A stretch of 64,000 nucleotides of DNA from Anaerococcus mediterraneensis (GTDB taxonomy: Bacteria > Bacillota > Clostridia > Tissierellales > Peptoniphilaceae), in assembly GCF_900128415.1 (NCBI RefSeq), contig NZ_LT635772.1, forward strand, positions 620,001-684,000, in the 5' to 3' direction. The first letter of the stretch is position 1. Each line of letters starts with the position of its first letter. The position numbers and the translations under genes were made by a program. This document shows, in pieces, positions 20,218-29,040 of this stretch. The notes under the pieces were generated by a model that saw only the letters and a program-made list of their open reading frames with translations, was not told the DNA's origin and did no database searches.

Positions 20218-20856
20218 ATGGCAAGACTAAAAGTAACCCCAACTAGGATGAACCTAAACAACCTAAAGGAAAGACTAGCCACAGCCAAGAGGGGATACAA
20301 ACTCCTAAAGGATAAACAAGATGAGCTTATGAGACAATTCTTGGAGCTTATCAGAGAAAACAAGAGACTTAGGGTAGAGGTAGAAAAAGAGCTTTCAGAC
20401 TCCTTTGCCTCCTTCCTAATGGCATCAGCCTTTATGAGTCCAGAAATCCTCGAAGAAGCTGTAAGCTTTCCTACCCAAGAGGTGGGAGTTGATATAACAA
20501 CTGCCAACGTCATGAGTGTTAGGATCCCTAAGATGGAATTTAAAGTTTCTGTAAATGAAAACGCATCAATGTTTCCATATGGTTATGCTACAACATCTGC
20601 AGGACTTGATAGTGCTATCATAAAGCTAAATGAGGTTGTAGATAAGCTTTTAAGCCTAGCTGAGCTAGAAAAAACAACCCAGCTTATGGCAGATGAGATA
20701 GAATCAACTAGACGTAGGGTAAACGCTCTAGAATATAGGACCATCCCAGATTTGGAAGAAACAATCAAATATATCAGAGCAAAACTAGAAGAAAACGAGA
20801 GAGCAACAATATCAAGACTGATGAAGGTCAAAGATATAATCTCCAAAGAAGCATAA
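20218..20856 (+). CDS. ntpD: V-type ATPase subunit D (central shaft)
   Basis: This is the rotating shaft, the counterpart of gamma. Its 212 residues form long N- and C-terminal helices. The family signature TRMNLNNLKERLATAKRGYK lies at residues 7-26, and RRRVNALEYRTIPDLEETIK-like sequence lies near 160-178. It is the last gene of the operon and is followed by a strong terminator. Confidence 0.94.
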   Translation: MARLKVTPTRMNLNNLKERLATAKRGYKLLKDKQDELMRQFLELIRENKRLRVEVEKELSDSFASFLMASAFMSPEILEEAVSFPTQEVGVDITTANVMSVRIPKMEFKVSVNENASMFPYGYATTSAGLDSAIIKLNEVVDKLLSLAELEKTTQLMADEIESTRRRVNALEYRTIPDLEETIKYIRAKLEENERATISRLMKVKDIISKEA

Positions 20857-20857
20857 A

Positions 20858-20907
20858 AAAATCCAAGATAAAATCTTTCATAGAGAGATTTTCATCTTGG
20901 ATTTTTA
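20858..20907 (+). terminator. Intrinsic terminator of the V-ATPase operon
   Basis: The arms AAATCCAAGAT and ATCTTGGATTT pair around a 24-base loop that itself contains an AAAATCTTTC/GAGATTTT stem. A T run follows. Confidence 0.85.
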
Positions 20908-20934
20908 AATTTATTATAAAAAGTCTTGACATTC

Positions 20935-20963
20935 TTGATATTTATAGTAAGAAATGATATAAT
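20935..20963 (+). promoter_or_regulatory. Promoter of the gltX-cysS-rlmB-yacP unit
   Basis: TTGATA (20935-20940) is separated by 17 bases from TATAAT (20958-20963). The transcript would have a leader of about 110 bases containing a GAGGG/CCCTC stem at about 20986-21013. No T-box or other known riboswitch signature was found in it. Confidence 0.7.
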
Positions 20964-21080
20964 TAGTTGAGTTAAGGTAAAATTGGAGGGGGAGTCTGTG
21001 CACTTCCCTCTATTACTTATTTATAAAAGATGACTTTTATATTATAATTATTATGAGAAGAAAAAACAAAGGAGTTATTA

Positions 21081-22562
21081 ATGAGCGAAGTTAGAGTAAG
21101 ATTTGCCCCATCACCAACAGGATATTTGCATATAGGAGGACTAAGAACAGCACTTTTCAACTACCTATACGCAAGACACACTGGTGGCAAAATGCTACTA
21201 AGGATAGAAGATACTGACAGGACCAGGTTTGTAGAGGGAGCCTTAGAAAACCTTTTGAAGGCCCTATCATGGTCTGGTGTAGAAATAGATGAAGGTGTAA
21301 TGCTAGATGAAAATGGCCATGTGACCGAAAAGGGAGATTTTGGTCCTTATATTCAATCAGAAAGAGTAGAAAAAGGTATCTACAACAAATATATAGACCA
21401 ACTGATAGAAGAAGGCAAGGCTTATTATTGCTTCTGTTCCCAAGAAAGAGTTGACAAGGTTAGAGACCAAATGAAAGCTGATGGTCTAACACCAAAATAT
21501 GATGGACTTTGCCGTTCAATCCCACTAGAAGAAGCCAAAAAAAGAGTGGCAGCTGGTGAAGAATACACAGTTAGACTAAAACTACCAAAAGATTATGATA
21601 TCTCCTTTGATGATAGGATCAAGGGCAAGATAACATTTAATACTGATGACCAAGACGACCAAGTTCTTATAAAAAGAGATGGCTATCCAACCTACCATTT
21701 TGCAGTCGTAGTAGATGACCATTTGATGGGAATAACCCATGTTGTTCGTGGAGATGAGTGGATATCATCAACACCAAAGCACGTTTACCTATATGAGGCC
21801 TTTGGTTGGGATGCTCCAGAATATATCCACCTACCAACAGTTTTAAACAAGGACCACAAAAAATATTCAAAGAGAAATGGCGATGGAATGGTAGAAGACT
21901 TCATCGAAGAAGGCTATATGCCAGAAGGCCTTATAAACTTCCTTTCTCTACTAGGCTGGTCACCAGATAGCGAAGAGGAAATATTTACCATGGAAGAATT
22001 GGCAAAACAATTTGACTTTGACAGGGTAAATAAAACTGGAGCAGTTTTTGATAAGAAAAAACTAGACTGGGTTAATGGCCACTATGTCAGAGAATTAAGC
22101 CCAGAAAAATTAGCAGAAGATATCAAACCATATATGGTAAAATCTGGTCTAATTGGCGAGGACTACGACCATGACAAATTAGTTCTCCTTGCAGAAACCT
22201 GGCAATCAGCTATAGACAAATTTTCTGATGCACCAGAGCTTGCTAAAAATTACTATCTAAAATCAGAAGATATAGCCTATGATGATGAGGCCAAAGAAGC
22301 CATATCTACAGATGAGGCTAGGACCCTCTTTGCTGCATTTTTAAACCACTTGGATGAGGTTGATGAGATTGACCCTGACTTTGCAAAATCAATCATGAAA
22401 ACTATCCAAAAAGAAACAGGCATCAAGGGCAAAAACCTTTGGTTCCCAGTTAGAGCAGCAGTCACAGGGTCAGTTCACGGACCAGATTTATCAAACGCAT
22501 TTTTGATCATGGGCAAGGACCTAGTCAAAGATAGACTTGAATTTGTAAGGGATAATTTTTAA
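21081..22562 (+). CDS. gltX: Glutamate--tRNA ligase
   Basis: This enzyme charges tRNA-Glu. It has the class I signature at residues 9-21 (APSPTGYLHIGGL). The KMSKS-like loop is KYSKRNG near residue 263, preceded by HLPTVLNKDHKKYSK. The 493-residue length is normal. AAGGAG lies seven bases before the ATG. The cysS start shares the last base of the stop codon, so the two ligases are coupled. Confidence 0.96.
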   Translation: MSEVRVRFAPSPTGYLHIGGLRTALFNYLYARHTGGKMLLRIEDTDRTRFVEGALENLLKALSWSGVEIDEGVMLDENGHVTEKGDFGPYIQSERVEKGIYNKYIDQLIEEGKAYYCFCSQERVDKVRDQMKADGLTPKYDGLCRSIPLEEAKKRVAAGEEYTVRLKLPKDYDISFDDRIKGKITFNTDDQDDQVLIKRDGYPTYHFAVVVDDHLMGITHVVRGDEWISSTPKHVYLYEAFGWDAPEYIHLPTVLNKDHKKYSKRNGDGMVEDFIEEGYMPEGLINFLSLLGWSPDSEEEIFTMEELAKQFDFDRVNKTGAVFDKKKLDWVNGHYVRELSPEKLAEDIKPYMVKSGLIGEDYDHDKLVLLAETWQSAIDKFSDAPELAKNYYLKSEDIAYDDEAKEAISTDEARTLFAAFLNHLDEVDEIDPDFAKSIMKTIQKETGIKGKNLWFPVRAAVTGSVHGPDLSNAFLIMGKDLVKDRLEFVRDNF

Positions 22563-23980
22563 TGAAAATATACAATACTCTTAGCAGAACTAAGGAAGTA
22601 TTTAAACCAATAGAAGAAGGCAAAATCAAAATGTACGTCTGCGGGCCAACTGTCTATGACTATATGCACATAGGCAATGCCAGGCCCCTGGTAGTTTTTG
22701 ATACCTTTAGACGATTTGTGCGATTTATAGGTTATGATGTGACCTATGTTGTAAACTTCACAGATGTAGATGATAAGATCATAAAAAAATCTATAGAAGA
22801 AGGTATCACTACAAAGGAAGTTACAGACCGCTATATAGATCAATACATGATAGATGCCAAGGCCCTAAATATAGATGAAGAGCACACAATCCATCCAAGG
22901 GCCACAGAGGTCATGGCTGATATAATCGACTTTGTAAAGGGATTAGTAGATAAGGGCATGGCCTATGAGTCAGATGGAGATGTCTACTTTGATGTGAGCA
23001 AAAAATCTGATTATGGCAAACTTTCAAAGAAAAACCTTGAAGACCTAGTCCACGGCGCTAGCCAGAGACTTGATGATAAGGACGCTGGCAAGAAAAAAAA
23101 TCCAGCAGACTTTACCCTTTGGAAGGCCAGCAAACTTTCCGGTGAAGTCGCTTGGGATAGTCCATGGGGCGCGGGCAGACCTGGTTGGCATATAGAATGT
23201 TCGGCCATGAATAAGAAAATCTTGGGAGATACCATAGATATCCACGCCGGTGGAGAAGACTTGGAGTTTCCTCACCACGAAAACGAGATAGCCCAATCAG
23301 AAGGCCTAAATGATGTGACCTTTGCCAATTATTGGATGCACAACGGCATGATCCAGGTCAATGGGTCAAAGATGAGCAAGTCTGTAGGCAATTTCTTTAC
23401 CCTTGATGATATCAAAAAAGAATTTGACCTAATCACTATCAGATTTTGGCTTTTGACAACTTCTTATAGGCAGCCGATAAATTTCACAAAAGAGATCATA
23501 AACCAGGCCCAAAATTCCCTAGATAGGCTAAACAATGCCTACTTTAGGCTAGAGGAACTCGTGGACCTCGGGGAGGATAGGGCCCTAAATTTAGAAGAAG
23601 AAAGCCTAATAGAAAATCTGGATGCTTTTAAAAATAGATTTATAGAAGTCATGAGCGATGACCTAAATACAGCTGATGCTATAACAGTTTTATTTGACAT
23701 GGCCAAATTTATAAATACAAATCTAGACAAGGATTCTTCTAAGGAGCTAATCGAGAAAACCTTGGATCTTTATAAGGATTTCTACGAGGTTTTAGGCCTA
23801 AGACCAATAAAAAAATCAGCTGATGTAGATGAAGACTTTATAAAAGAAAAAATCGAAGAGAGAAAGCAAGCAAAAAAGGACAAGGACTTTAAAAAAGCTG
23901 ATGCTATCAGAGATGAGCTTAAAGAAATGGGCATAATCCTCAAAGATACCAGAGAAGGCACCAAGTGGGAGATAAGCTAA
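22562..23980 (+). CDS. cysS: Cysteine--tRNA ligase
   Basis: This enzyme charges tRNA-Cys. The zinc-binding Cys27 lies in YVCGPTVYDYMHIGNARP, which also holds the HIGN signature (36-39). GWHIECSAM and HHENEIAQSEG supply the other zinc ligands, and GSKMSKSVGN is the KMSKS loop. The length of 472 residues is normal. It is the second gene of the gltX cluster, an order common in Firmicutes. Confidence 0.96.
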   Translation: MKIYNTLSRTKEVFKPIEEGKIKMYVCGPTVYDYMHIGNARPLVVFDTFRRFVRFIGYDVTYVVNFTDVDDKIIKKSIEEGITTKEVTDRYIDQYMIDAKALNIDEEHTIHPRATEVMADIIDFVKGLVDKGMAYESDGDVYFDVSKKSDYGKLSKKNLEDLVHGASQRLDDKDAGKKKNPADFTLWKASKLSGEVAWDSPWGAGRPGWHIECSAMNKKILGDTIDIHAGGEDLEFPHHENEIAQSEGLNDVTFANYWMHNGMIQVNGSKMSKSVGNFFTLDDIKKEFDLITIRFWLLTTSYRQPINFTKEIINQAQNSLDRLNNAYFRLEELVDLGEDRALNLEEESLIENLDAFKNRFIEVMSDDLNTADAITVLFDMAKFINTNLDKDSSKELIEKTLDLYKDFYEVLGLRPIKKSADVDEDFIKEKIEERKQAKKDKDFKKADAIRDELKEMGIILKDTREGTKWEIS

Positions 23981-24684
23981 TGGAAAAGATTTATGGGAGA
24001 AAACCAGTCTTAGATACAATAGATGCTGGCCTTAAAATCTACAGGGCCTATATTATAAAGCAAGACTCAAAAATAATTGGCCAAATTATAGATAAGTTAT
24101 CTAAAAAAAATATAGAGATAAATTTTGTAGACAAGAGATTTTTTGATAAAATAGATATGAACCACCAAGGAGTAATGATCGAGGCAGAATCCTTTAAATA
24201 CAAGGACTTATCAGACCTTGAAAATTACAAAAGACTGATAATCCTAGACCAAATCGAAGATCCTCACAACCTTGGTGCCATTATAAGAAGTGCCGAATCT
24301 TTTGGTTTTGATGGGGTCATCATACCAGAAAGAAGGTCAGCATCAGTCACTCCCATAGTTTACAAGACAAGTGCTGGAGCCATAAATAATATCGACATAA
24401 TCATGGTCAAAAATATTACAAGATCCATAGAAGAGATAAAAAAAGCTGGATTTTGGGTTTATGGTTTGGCAGGAGAGGCTGATAGTCCAATAAATAAGAC
24501 CGACCTAAAAGGCAAAATCGCCCTAGTCGTAGGCAACGAAGGCAAGGGAGTATCTAGACTTGTAAGGGAGAATTGTGATATACTTATAAATATACCTATG
24601 AAGGGTTTTGTAAATAGTCTTAATGCTTCAGTAGCCAGTGCCATAGCTATGTATGAGGTTTTAAGACAAAATGGCTTTGAATAA
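23980..24684 (+). CDS. rlmB: 23S rRNA (guanosine-2'-O-)-methyltransferase RlmB-like, TrmH/SpoU family
   Basis: This SAM-dependent 2'-O-ribose methyltransferase has an N-terminal L30e-like substrate domain (IYGRKPVLDTIDAG) and a C-terminal knot. The SpoU motifs are visible as ILDQIEDPHNLGAIIRSAESF, LVVGNEGKGVSRLVRENCD and IPMKGFVNSLNASVASAIAMYE. I chose the ATG overlapping the cysS stop, since GGGAG precedes it. A GTG 15 bases upstream is possible. The 234-residue length fits RlmB. Confidence 0.92.
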   Translation: MEKIYGRKPVLDTIDAGLKIYRAYIIKQDSKIIGQIIDKLSKKNIEINFVDKRFFDKIDMNHQGVMIEAESFKYKDLSDLENYKRLIILDQIEDPHNLGAIIRSAESFGFDGVIIPERRSASVTPIVYKTSAGAINNIDIIMVKNITRSIEEIKKAGFWVYGLAGEADSPINKTDLKGKIALVVGNEGKGVSRLVRENCDILINIPMKGFVNSLNASVASAIAMYEVLRQNGFE

Positions 24685-25195
24685 AAAGAATATAACCTTT
24701 GTAGACGGATACAATGTCATAAACAAATGGTCCAACCTAAAAGACATATCAAGGACCAACCTAGCCCAGGCTAGGGATACCCTCATAGAGGAGATGGCAG
24801 AATATGGTGTCCTAGCGGGAGAAAAAATCGTGATTGTTTTTGATGCCTACAATCTTGATAGGCTAAAAGAAACGATCGAGGAAAAATATTCTATGAAAAT
24901 AGTCTATACCAAGAGATTTCAGACTGCAGATACCTACATAGAAAGAGAGCTTGCAAGGATATCTCGCAGGCACAATGTGACAGTAGTCACAGATGATGGA
25001 GCGGTGCAAAATATGGCCCTTACAAAGGGAGCCAGTAGGATGACAGCCCTTGAGCTAAAAGGTGACCTAAATAGCCTGAGAGCAAAAATTAGGAAGAAAA
25101 AACAAGTTAATTTTAATGAAAATTTTTCGGCCTATCCCATATCCAAGGAGCTGAAAAGAAAACTTGATCAGATAGATTTAGAACTAGATGATTGA
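24671..25195 (+). CDS. YacP-like NYN-domain ribonuclease
   Basis: This 174-residue protein of the NYN (PIN-like) fold resembles Bacillus Rae1/YacP, a ribosome-associated mRNA endonuclease. The acidic site residues are visible in ITFVDGYNVINKW, EKIVIVFDAYN and VTVVTDDGAVQ. It follows rlmB, as in Bacillus, overlapping it by 14 bases. Confidence 0.88.
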   Translation: MALNKKNITFVDGYNVINKWSNLKDISRTNLAQARDTLIEEMAEYGVLAGEKIVIVFDAYNLDRLKETIEEKYSMKIVYTKRFQTADTYIERELARISRRHNVTVVTDDGAVQNMALTKGASRMTALELKGDLNSLRAKIRKKKQVNFNENFSAYPISKELKRKLDQIDLELDD

Positions 25196-25231
25196 TGGGT
25201 AATTGGTAAATAAATTCAAATGGGTGATAAT

Positions 25232-26251
25232 ATGGATAAAATAAATTTAAAAGATAAAGAAATTATAGAAAAACTAAAAGATTACCTTGACTCGGCAGAT
25301 ATGACCGACGAAGAGCTTGTCGAAGTTTTGGAGTCTTTACCAGAAGATCAGAGAGATGAAATAATCGAAATAATTTCAGAAGACGATGATGATGACGATT
25401 TTGATGATGATCTAATAGGAAGTGCAAAAAAGGGAGTAAACACATCCCTTGCTCCTATCAAACGCAAAGACATGATGAAACTCTCAGACCTAAACAACGA
25501 GGAGATAGTAGAGCAGTTTCAAATGGGCAATCAAAACGCCCTATCTGCCCTGGTAGAAAAAAACCAAGGCCTTGTTAGGAGCCGTGCTTCATACTTTTTT
25601 AGGTCCCACGGCAACGACCTAGACTTAGAGGACTTAGTCCAATCAGGTATGCTAGGCATGATCAGAGCTGCAGAAAAATTTGACCTATCTCTAGGATATA
25701 AATTTACAACCTATGCCTACAAGTGGATAGACAAGGCTATCAGAAAGGCTATAAATAAAGAAGGTCACACAATCAGAATACCAGCAGGCAAATACCTAAA
25801 ACTAAACAAACTAAAACAAATCCTAAAGGCAAATCCAGAAGCAAGTGATGAGGAGATCTACAGGATATTAGAAAACGAAGGCATCAACAAAAAACAAGCC
25901 GACGATCTATTTTTGATAAATAGAAACCAAGTCAACTCCACATCCCTAAATATCAACCTAGATAGCGAAGACTCAACAGGTGATGAGCTGATGGACATGG
26001 TAGGAGACGAATCGACTCCGGTAGATATGCTAATCCTCGAAAAGGATATGGAAAATTTCCTCATGCAGGCCCTAGACCAGCTTACAGACAGGGAAAAACA
26101 AATCATAATCTACAGGTACGGTCTAGATAACGAAAAACCAAAAACCCTAGAGCAAATAGGTTCAATTTATGACCTATCTCGTGAGAGAATAAGACAAATT
26201 GAAAACCAAGCCCTAGGCAAACTAAAAGACTATTCTGATTCTATAGGATAA
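25232..26251 (+). CDS. Sigma-70 family factor (group 2-like) with acidic N-terminus
   Basis: This 339-residue sigma factor has regions 2, 3 and 4. Region 2 reads LEDLVQSGMLGMIRAAEKFD and YKFTTYAYKWIDKAIRKAIN, ending in GHTIRIP. Region 4 reads LTDREKQIIIYRYGLDNEKP and LSRERIRQIENQALGKLK. It is not the usual housekeeping sequence WIRQAITRAIADQ. The first 60 residues are strongly acidic, including a run of six Asp (DDDDDDFDDD). GGTGAT just ahead selects the ATG used here; another ATG lies 12 bases upstream. It occupies the position where Bacillus has sigH. Confidence 0.85.
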   Translation: MDKINLKDKEIIEKLKDYLDSADMTDEELVEVLESLPEDQRDEIIEIISEDDDDDDFDDDLIGSAKKGVNTSLAPIKRKDMMKLSDLNNEEIVEQFQMGNQNALSALVEKNQGLVRSRASYFFRSHGNDLDLEDLVQSGMLGMIRAAEKFDLSLGYKFTTYAYKWIDKAIRKAINKEGHTIRIPAGKYLKLNKLKQILKANPEASDEEIYRILENEGINKKQADDLFLINRNQVNSTSLNINLDSEDSTGDELMDMVGDESTPVDMLILEKDMENFLMQALDQLTDREKQIIIYRYGLDNEKPKTLEQIGSIYDLSRERIRQIENQALGKLKDYSDSIG

Positions 26252-26252
26252 G

Positions 26253-26292
26253 AAAAAATCCCAAAAAGTTTTAAAGCTTTTTGGGATTTTTT
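26253..26292 (+). terminator. Intrinsic terminator after the sigma factor gene
   Basis: AAAAAATCCCAAAAAG pairs with CTTTTTGGGATTTTTT around a short loop. The run is also usable in reverse for the leftward Crp/Fnr gene. Confidence 0.85.
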
Positions 26293-26359
26293 ATTTTTTT
26301 AATTTCCTAGGATATTATATACTAGATTTTTTTTACTTTTTCTAGTTTTAAAATTTTTT

Positions 26360-27001
26360 TTATATATCAAGGTCTTCTTTTCTCTTTATCCTAATATAGT
26401 CTGATCCGAGCTCTATTATCCCCTCATCAGCCATTTTTGATAGCTCTCTAGAAAGGGATGGTCTGGTTGTGCTCAGATAATCGGCCAAGTCTTCTCTTTT
26501 CATTGTTAGTTTTACTTTGTCATCTTTTTCGTTTTCTAATAGGTATTTACCGATTTTTTGCCTTAGACTTGCTTGGGAGGTGATTTGGTTTTTCTTTGAT
26601 AGGGCAAGGCATTTTTTTGATAAGAAATTTATATAGGAGCTTAAGAAACTTTCTGGGCATGGGGGTTCGAATATTTTCCTAAAATCTTTTATGATTAGGA
26701 TTTTTGAGTCTTCTCTACACTCAGAGTCGAAGTCGAAGGGCTCTTCGAGGTAGGAGTAGACTTCACCGAAAAGTGTAGGTTTGGAAAAGTTTTGGAAGAT
26801 AAATCTCTTGCCCTTGTAATCGATTTGGTAGACATTGATACTACCTTCTATGAGATAGAAAAGGTCTCCACTTTTATCTCCTGTCCTAAAAACATACTCG
26901 CCTTTGGAGTAGGTTTTTTCTATAAATTCTGTCTTAGATCTTATAAGATAAAGGTCTTCATCTGATAGGTTTTTGAAAATTTTTATATCTCTAATATCCA
27001 T
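26360..27001 (-). CDS. Crp/Fnr family transcriptional regulator
   Basis: The effector-binding beta-barrel (about 15-120) has GEYVFRTGDKSGDLFYLIEG. The C-terminal winged helix has MKREDLADYLSTTRPSLSRE as helix-turn-helix, with RPSLSREL as the recognition helix. No N-terminal four-cysteine FNR cluster is present. The neighbouring hcp gene has a Crp/Fnr-type operator, so this is probably its NO- or nitrosative-stress-responsive activator (HcpR-like), which is inference. The ATG used is seven bases after AAGGA; a TTG two codons earlier is too close to that site. Confidence 0.85.
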   Translation of the reverse strand: MDIRDIKIFKNLSDEDLYLIRSKTEFIEKTYSKGEYVFRTGDKSGDLFYLIEGSINVYQIDYKGKRFIFQNFSKPTLFGEVYSYLEEPFDFDSECREDSKILIIKDFRKIFEPPCPESFLSSYINFLSKKCLALSKKNQITSQASLRQKIGKYLLENEKDDKVKLTMKREDLADYLSTTRPSLSRELSKMADEGIIELGSDYIRIKRKEDLDI

Positions 27002-27043
27002 TTGCAATTCCTTTCTGAGTCCTATTATACTTTATTTTCAAAG

Positions 27044-27078
27044 AAAAAAGCCGGCAACTTTGTGCCGACTGTTTTTAA
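27044..27078 (-). terminator. Intrinsic terminator downstream of hcp
   Basis: Read leftward, AGTCGGCA pairs with TGCCGGCT (one mismatch) and is followed by six T. It sits between hcp and the Crp/Fnr gene, so the two are separate transcripts. Confidence 0.65.
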
Positions 27079-27104
27079 ATTATTTTTAAATTTGTCAAAT
27101 CCCT

Positions 27105-27175
27105 AATTCATAGGATTCATCCTCGCTCTTCTCGTCTGAATGATCTTGGAGCAGATAGGTTTGCCTGAATGACAA
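27105..27175. repeat. Possible degenerate copy of the GAATGA/TCATTC intergenic repeat
   Basis: The non-coding stretch between hcp and the regulator contains GGATTCATCCTCGCTC and CTGAATGATC. These resemble in reverse the element at 49661-49694, with GAATGA, TTCGCTC-like and GATTC blocks. The match is loose and the boundaries are uncertain. Confidence 0.3.
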
Positions 27176-27199
27176 AGAAGAAAATTGCTTAAAAGTATT

Positions 27200-28816
27200 T
27201 TAGCCTATCATTTTTTCTAAGTCTTCTTCTACTGTTGTGTTTGGTGCGATGTTAAAGTTTTCTACCAAAAAGTCTACTACAGTTGGGCTTAAAAATGCTG
27301 GAAGAGTAGGTCCTAGGTGGATGTTTTTAACTCCAAGTGAAAGTAGGGCAAGTAATACTATGACTGCCTTTTGCTCATACCAAGCTATGTTGTATTCGAT
27401 TGGCAAATCATTTATATCATCAAGTTCAAAGGCATCTTTTAGGGCTAGGGCAATTTGAACTAGGGAGTAAGAATCGTTGCACTGACCAGCATCAAGAACT
27501 CTTGGTATTCCATTTATGTCACCTAGACCTAGCTTGTTGTAGCGGTATTTTGCACAGCCTGCTGTTAGGATTACTGTATCTTCTGGTAGATTTTGGGCAA
27601 AGTCTGTATAATAAGATCTTTTTGTACTTCTACCGTCACAGCCTCCCATTACGAAAAATTTCCTGATATTTCCAGCTTTTACTTCCTCAATAACCTTATC
27701 AGCAAGGGCTAGGACTTGATTATGGGCAAAACCTCCAACAATTTTGATATCTTCAAGGTTTTCTGGTGCTTGGCAGGATTTTGCCATTTCAATTATTGCT
27801 GAGAAGTCCTTGTATCCATTTTCATCAGCTTCTATATGTTTTGCACCTGGGAAACCTGCGTTAGATGTTGTAAACATCCTATCTAAATAGGTGTTATTTT
27901 TCTTTGGTGGGACAATACAGTTGGTTGTCATTAGGATTGGGCCGTTGAATTTCTCGAATTCTTCGTTTTGTTTCCACCAAGCATTGCCGTAGTTGCCGTG
28001 GAAATTATCATACTTTTTAAATTCTGGATAATAATTTGCAGGAAGCATCTCAGAGTGGGTGTAGACGTCAATTCCTGTTCCCTTTGTTTGTTCAAGGAGC
28101 ATTTTCATATCATGTAGGTCGTGGCCAGAAATTAGGATTCCTGGATTTTTGCCTGCAGAAAAGTCTACTTCTGTAATTTCTGGATTGCCATAAGTTTCAG
28201 TGTTGGCCTTATCTAAAAGGGCCATTGCCTTTACACCGTGAGATCCTGTTTCTATTACAAGATTTATTAAATCGCTAATCTCTTTGTCGTTTTTAGTTGT
28301 TTGAGAAAGTGCCTTTGCTATAAAAGTATCTACTTCTTCGTCCCTGTAGCCTAAGACGTTTGCGTGGTGGTTGTAGGCTGCCATGCCCTTTAGGCCGTAT
28401 GTCACAAGTTCTACTAAACTTCTTTCGTCTTCATTAAGAATATTTAAAACTCCAACTTCAATAGCCTTTCTTTTTAATTCCTCATCATCGTATGAAAGGT
28501 ATTTTTCTACATCAGAAAGACCTTCTGTACCGATTTTGCCCATGATTTTTTCCTTAAAGGCCATTGTTTTCTTAATAGCATCTAAGATTGCTTCTTCATC
28601 AAAATTGGCATTGGTAATTGTGATAAATAGGTTGTTTGAAATCCTATCGTAAACTTTCTCACAAGCCTTGCCTTTTTTTATAACGAGTCCTGCAAGGCCC
28701 TTTGTTGTGTAAATTAAAAGGTCTTGAAGATTTGCCACATCTTCATTTTTGCCGCATACACCGACCTTGGTGCAGCCTTTATTTCCTGCTGTTTCTTGAC
28801 ATTGATAACAAAACAT
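27200..28816 (-). CDS. hcp: Hydroxylamine reductase (hybrid-cluster protein, Prismane)
   Basis: This cytoplasmic Fe-S enzyme reduces nitric oxide or hydroxylamine and protects against nitrosative stress. The N-terminal cluster cysteines are 3, 6, 15 and 21 ([21 protein letters not shown]). The hybrid-cluster ligands are represented by [43 protein letters not shown] and [10 protein letters not shown]. The length of 538 residues is normal. It is monocistronic, with an unusually clear Crp/Fnr operator and promoter upstream. Confidence 0.97.
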   Translation of the reverse strand: MFCYQCQETAGNKGCTKVGVCGKNEDVANLQDLLIYTTKGLAGLVIKKGKACEKVYDRISNNLFITITNANFDEEAILDAIKKTMAFKEKIMGKIGTEGLSDVEKYLSYDDEELKRKAIEVGVLNILNEDERSLVELVTYGLKGMAAYNHHANVLGYRDEEVDTFIAKALSQTTKNDKEISDLINLVIETGSHGVKAMALLDKANTETYGNPEITEVDFSAGKNPGILISGHDLHDMKMLLEQTKGTGIDVYTHSEMLPANYYPEFKKYDNFHGNYGNAWWKQNEEFEKFNGPILMTTNCIVPPKKNNTYLDRMFTTSNAGFPGAKHIEADENGYKDFSAIIEMAKSCQAPENLEDIKIVGGFAHNQVLALADKVIEEVKAGNIRKFFVMGGCDGRSTKRSYYTDFAQNLPEDTVILTAGCAKYRYNKLGLGDINGIPRVLDAGQCNDSYSLVQIALALKDAFELDDINDLPIEYNIAWYEQKAVIVLLALLSLGVKNIHLGPTLPAFLSPTVVDFLVENFNIAPNTTVEEDLEKMIG

Positions 28817-28860
28817 ATTAACCTCTTTTCTTTTTTTGCTTTAATCTTAACTATGGTTAT

Positions 28861-28904
28861 ATTATAGGATAAATAAAAAGCCTTGTCTGTAACCAATGTT
28901 ACAG
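28861..28904 (-). promoter_or_regulatory. hcp promoter with Crp/Fnr-family operator at about -41.5
   Basis: CTGTAACCAATGTTACAG (28887-28904) is a perfect palindrome with a four-base centre, very close to the HcpR consensus TTGTAAC-N4-GTTACAA. The -10 TATAAT reads leftward at 28866-28861. With a start near 28854, the operator centre falls at -41.5, the class II activator position. No good -35 is present, as expected for an activated promoter. Confidence 0.75.
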
Positions 28905-28974
28905 ATCCTAAAAAAATTGATCAAAAGAGTGTAAATATTTCTTTTTGGTATTTTAGTTCGTGAGAGCCTGTCAT

Positions 28975-29020
28975 AGATAAAAATTTTATCTTTGAGTATA
29001 ATGGAATAGATATTTATAAT
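28975..29020 (+). promoter_or_regulatory. Exporter promoter with an upstream palindrome
   Basis: TTGAGT (28992-28997) and TATAAT (29015-29020) are 17 bases apart. Directly upstream is the perfect palindrome AGATAAAAATTTTATCT (28975-28991). It may bind a regulator of the ABC exporter or of the divergent hcp; the protein is unknown. Confidence 0.5.
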
Positions 29021-29040
29021 TTATAATAGAAAGGAATTTT

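Noticed and set aside
20964-21080. T-box or other riboswitch ahead of gltX
   Set aside because: No GGTGG/T-box core or other known aptamer signature is present; only a small GC-rich hairpin is seen.
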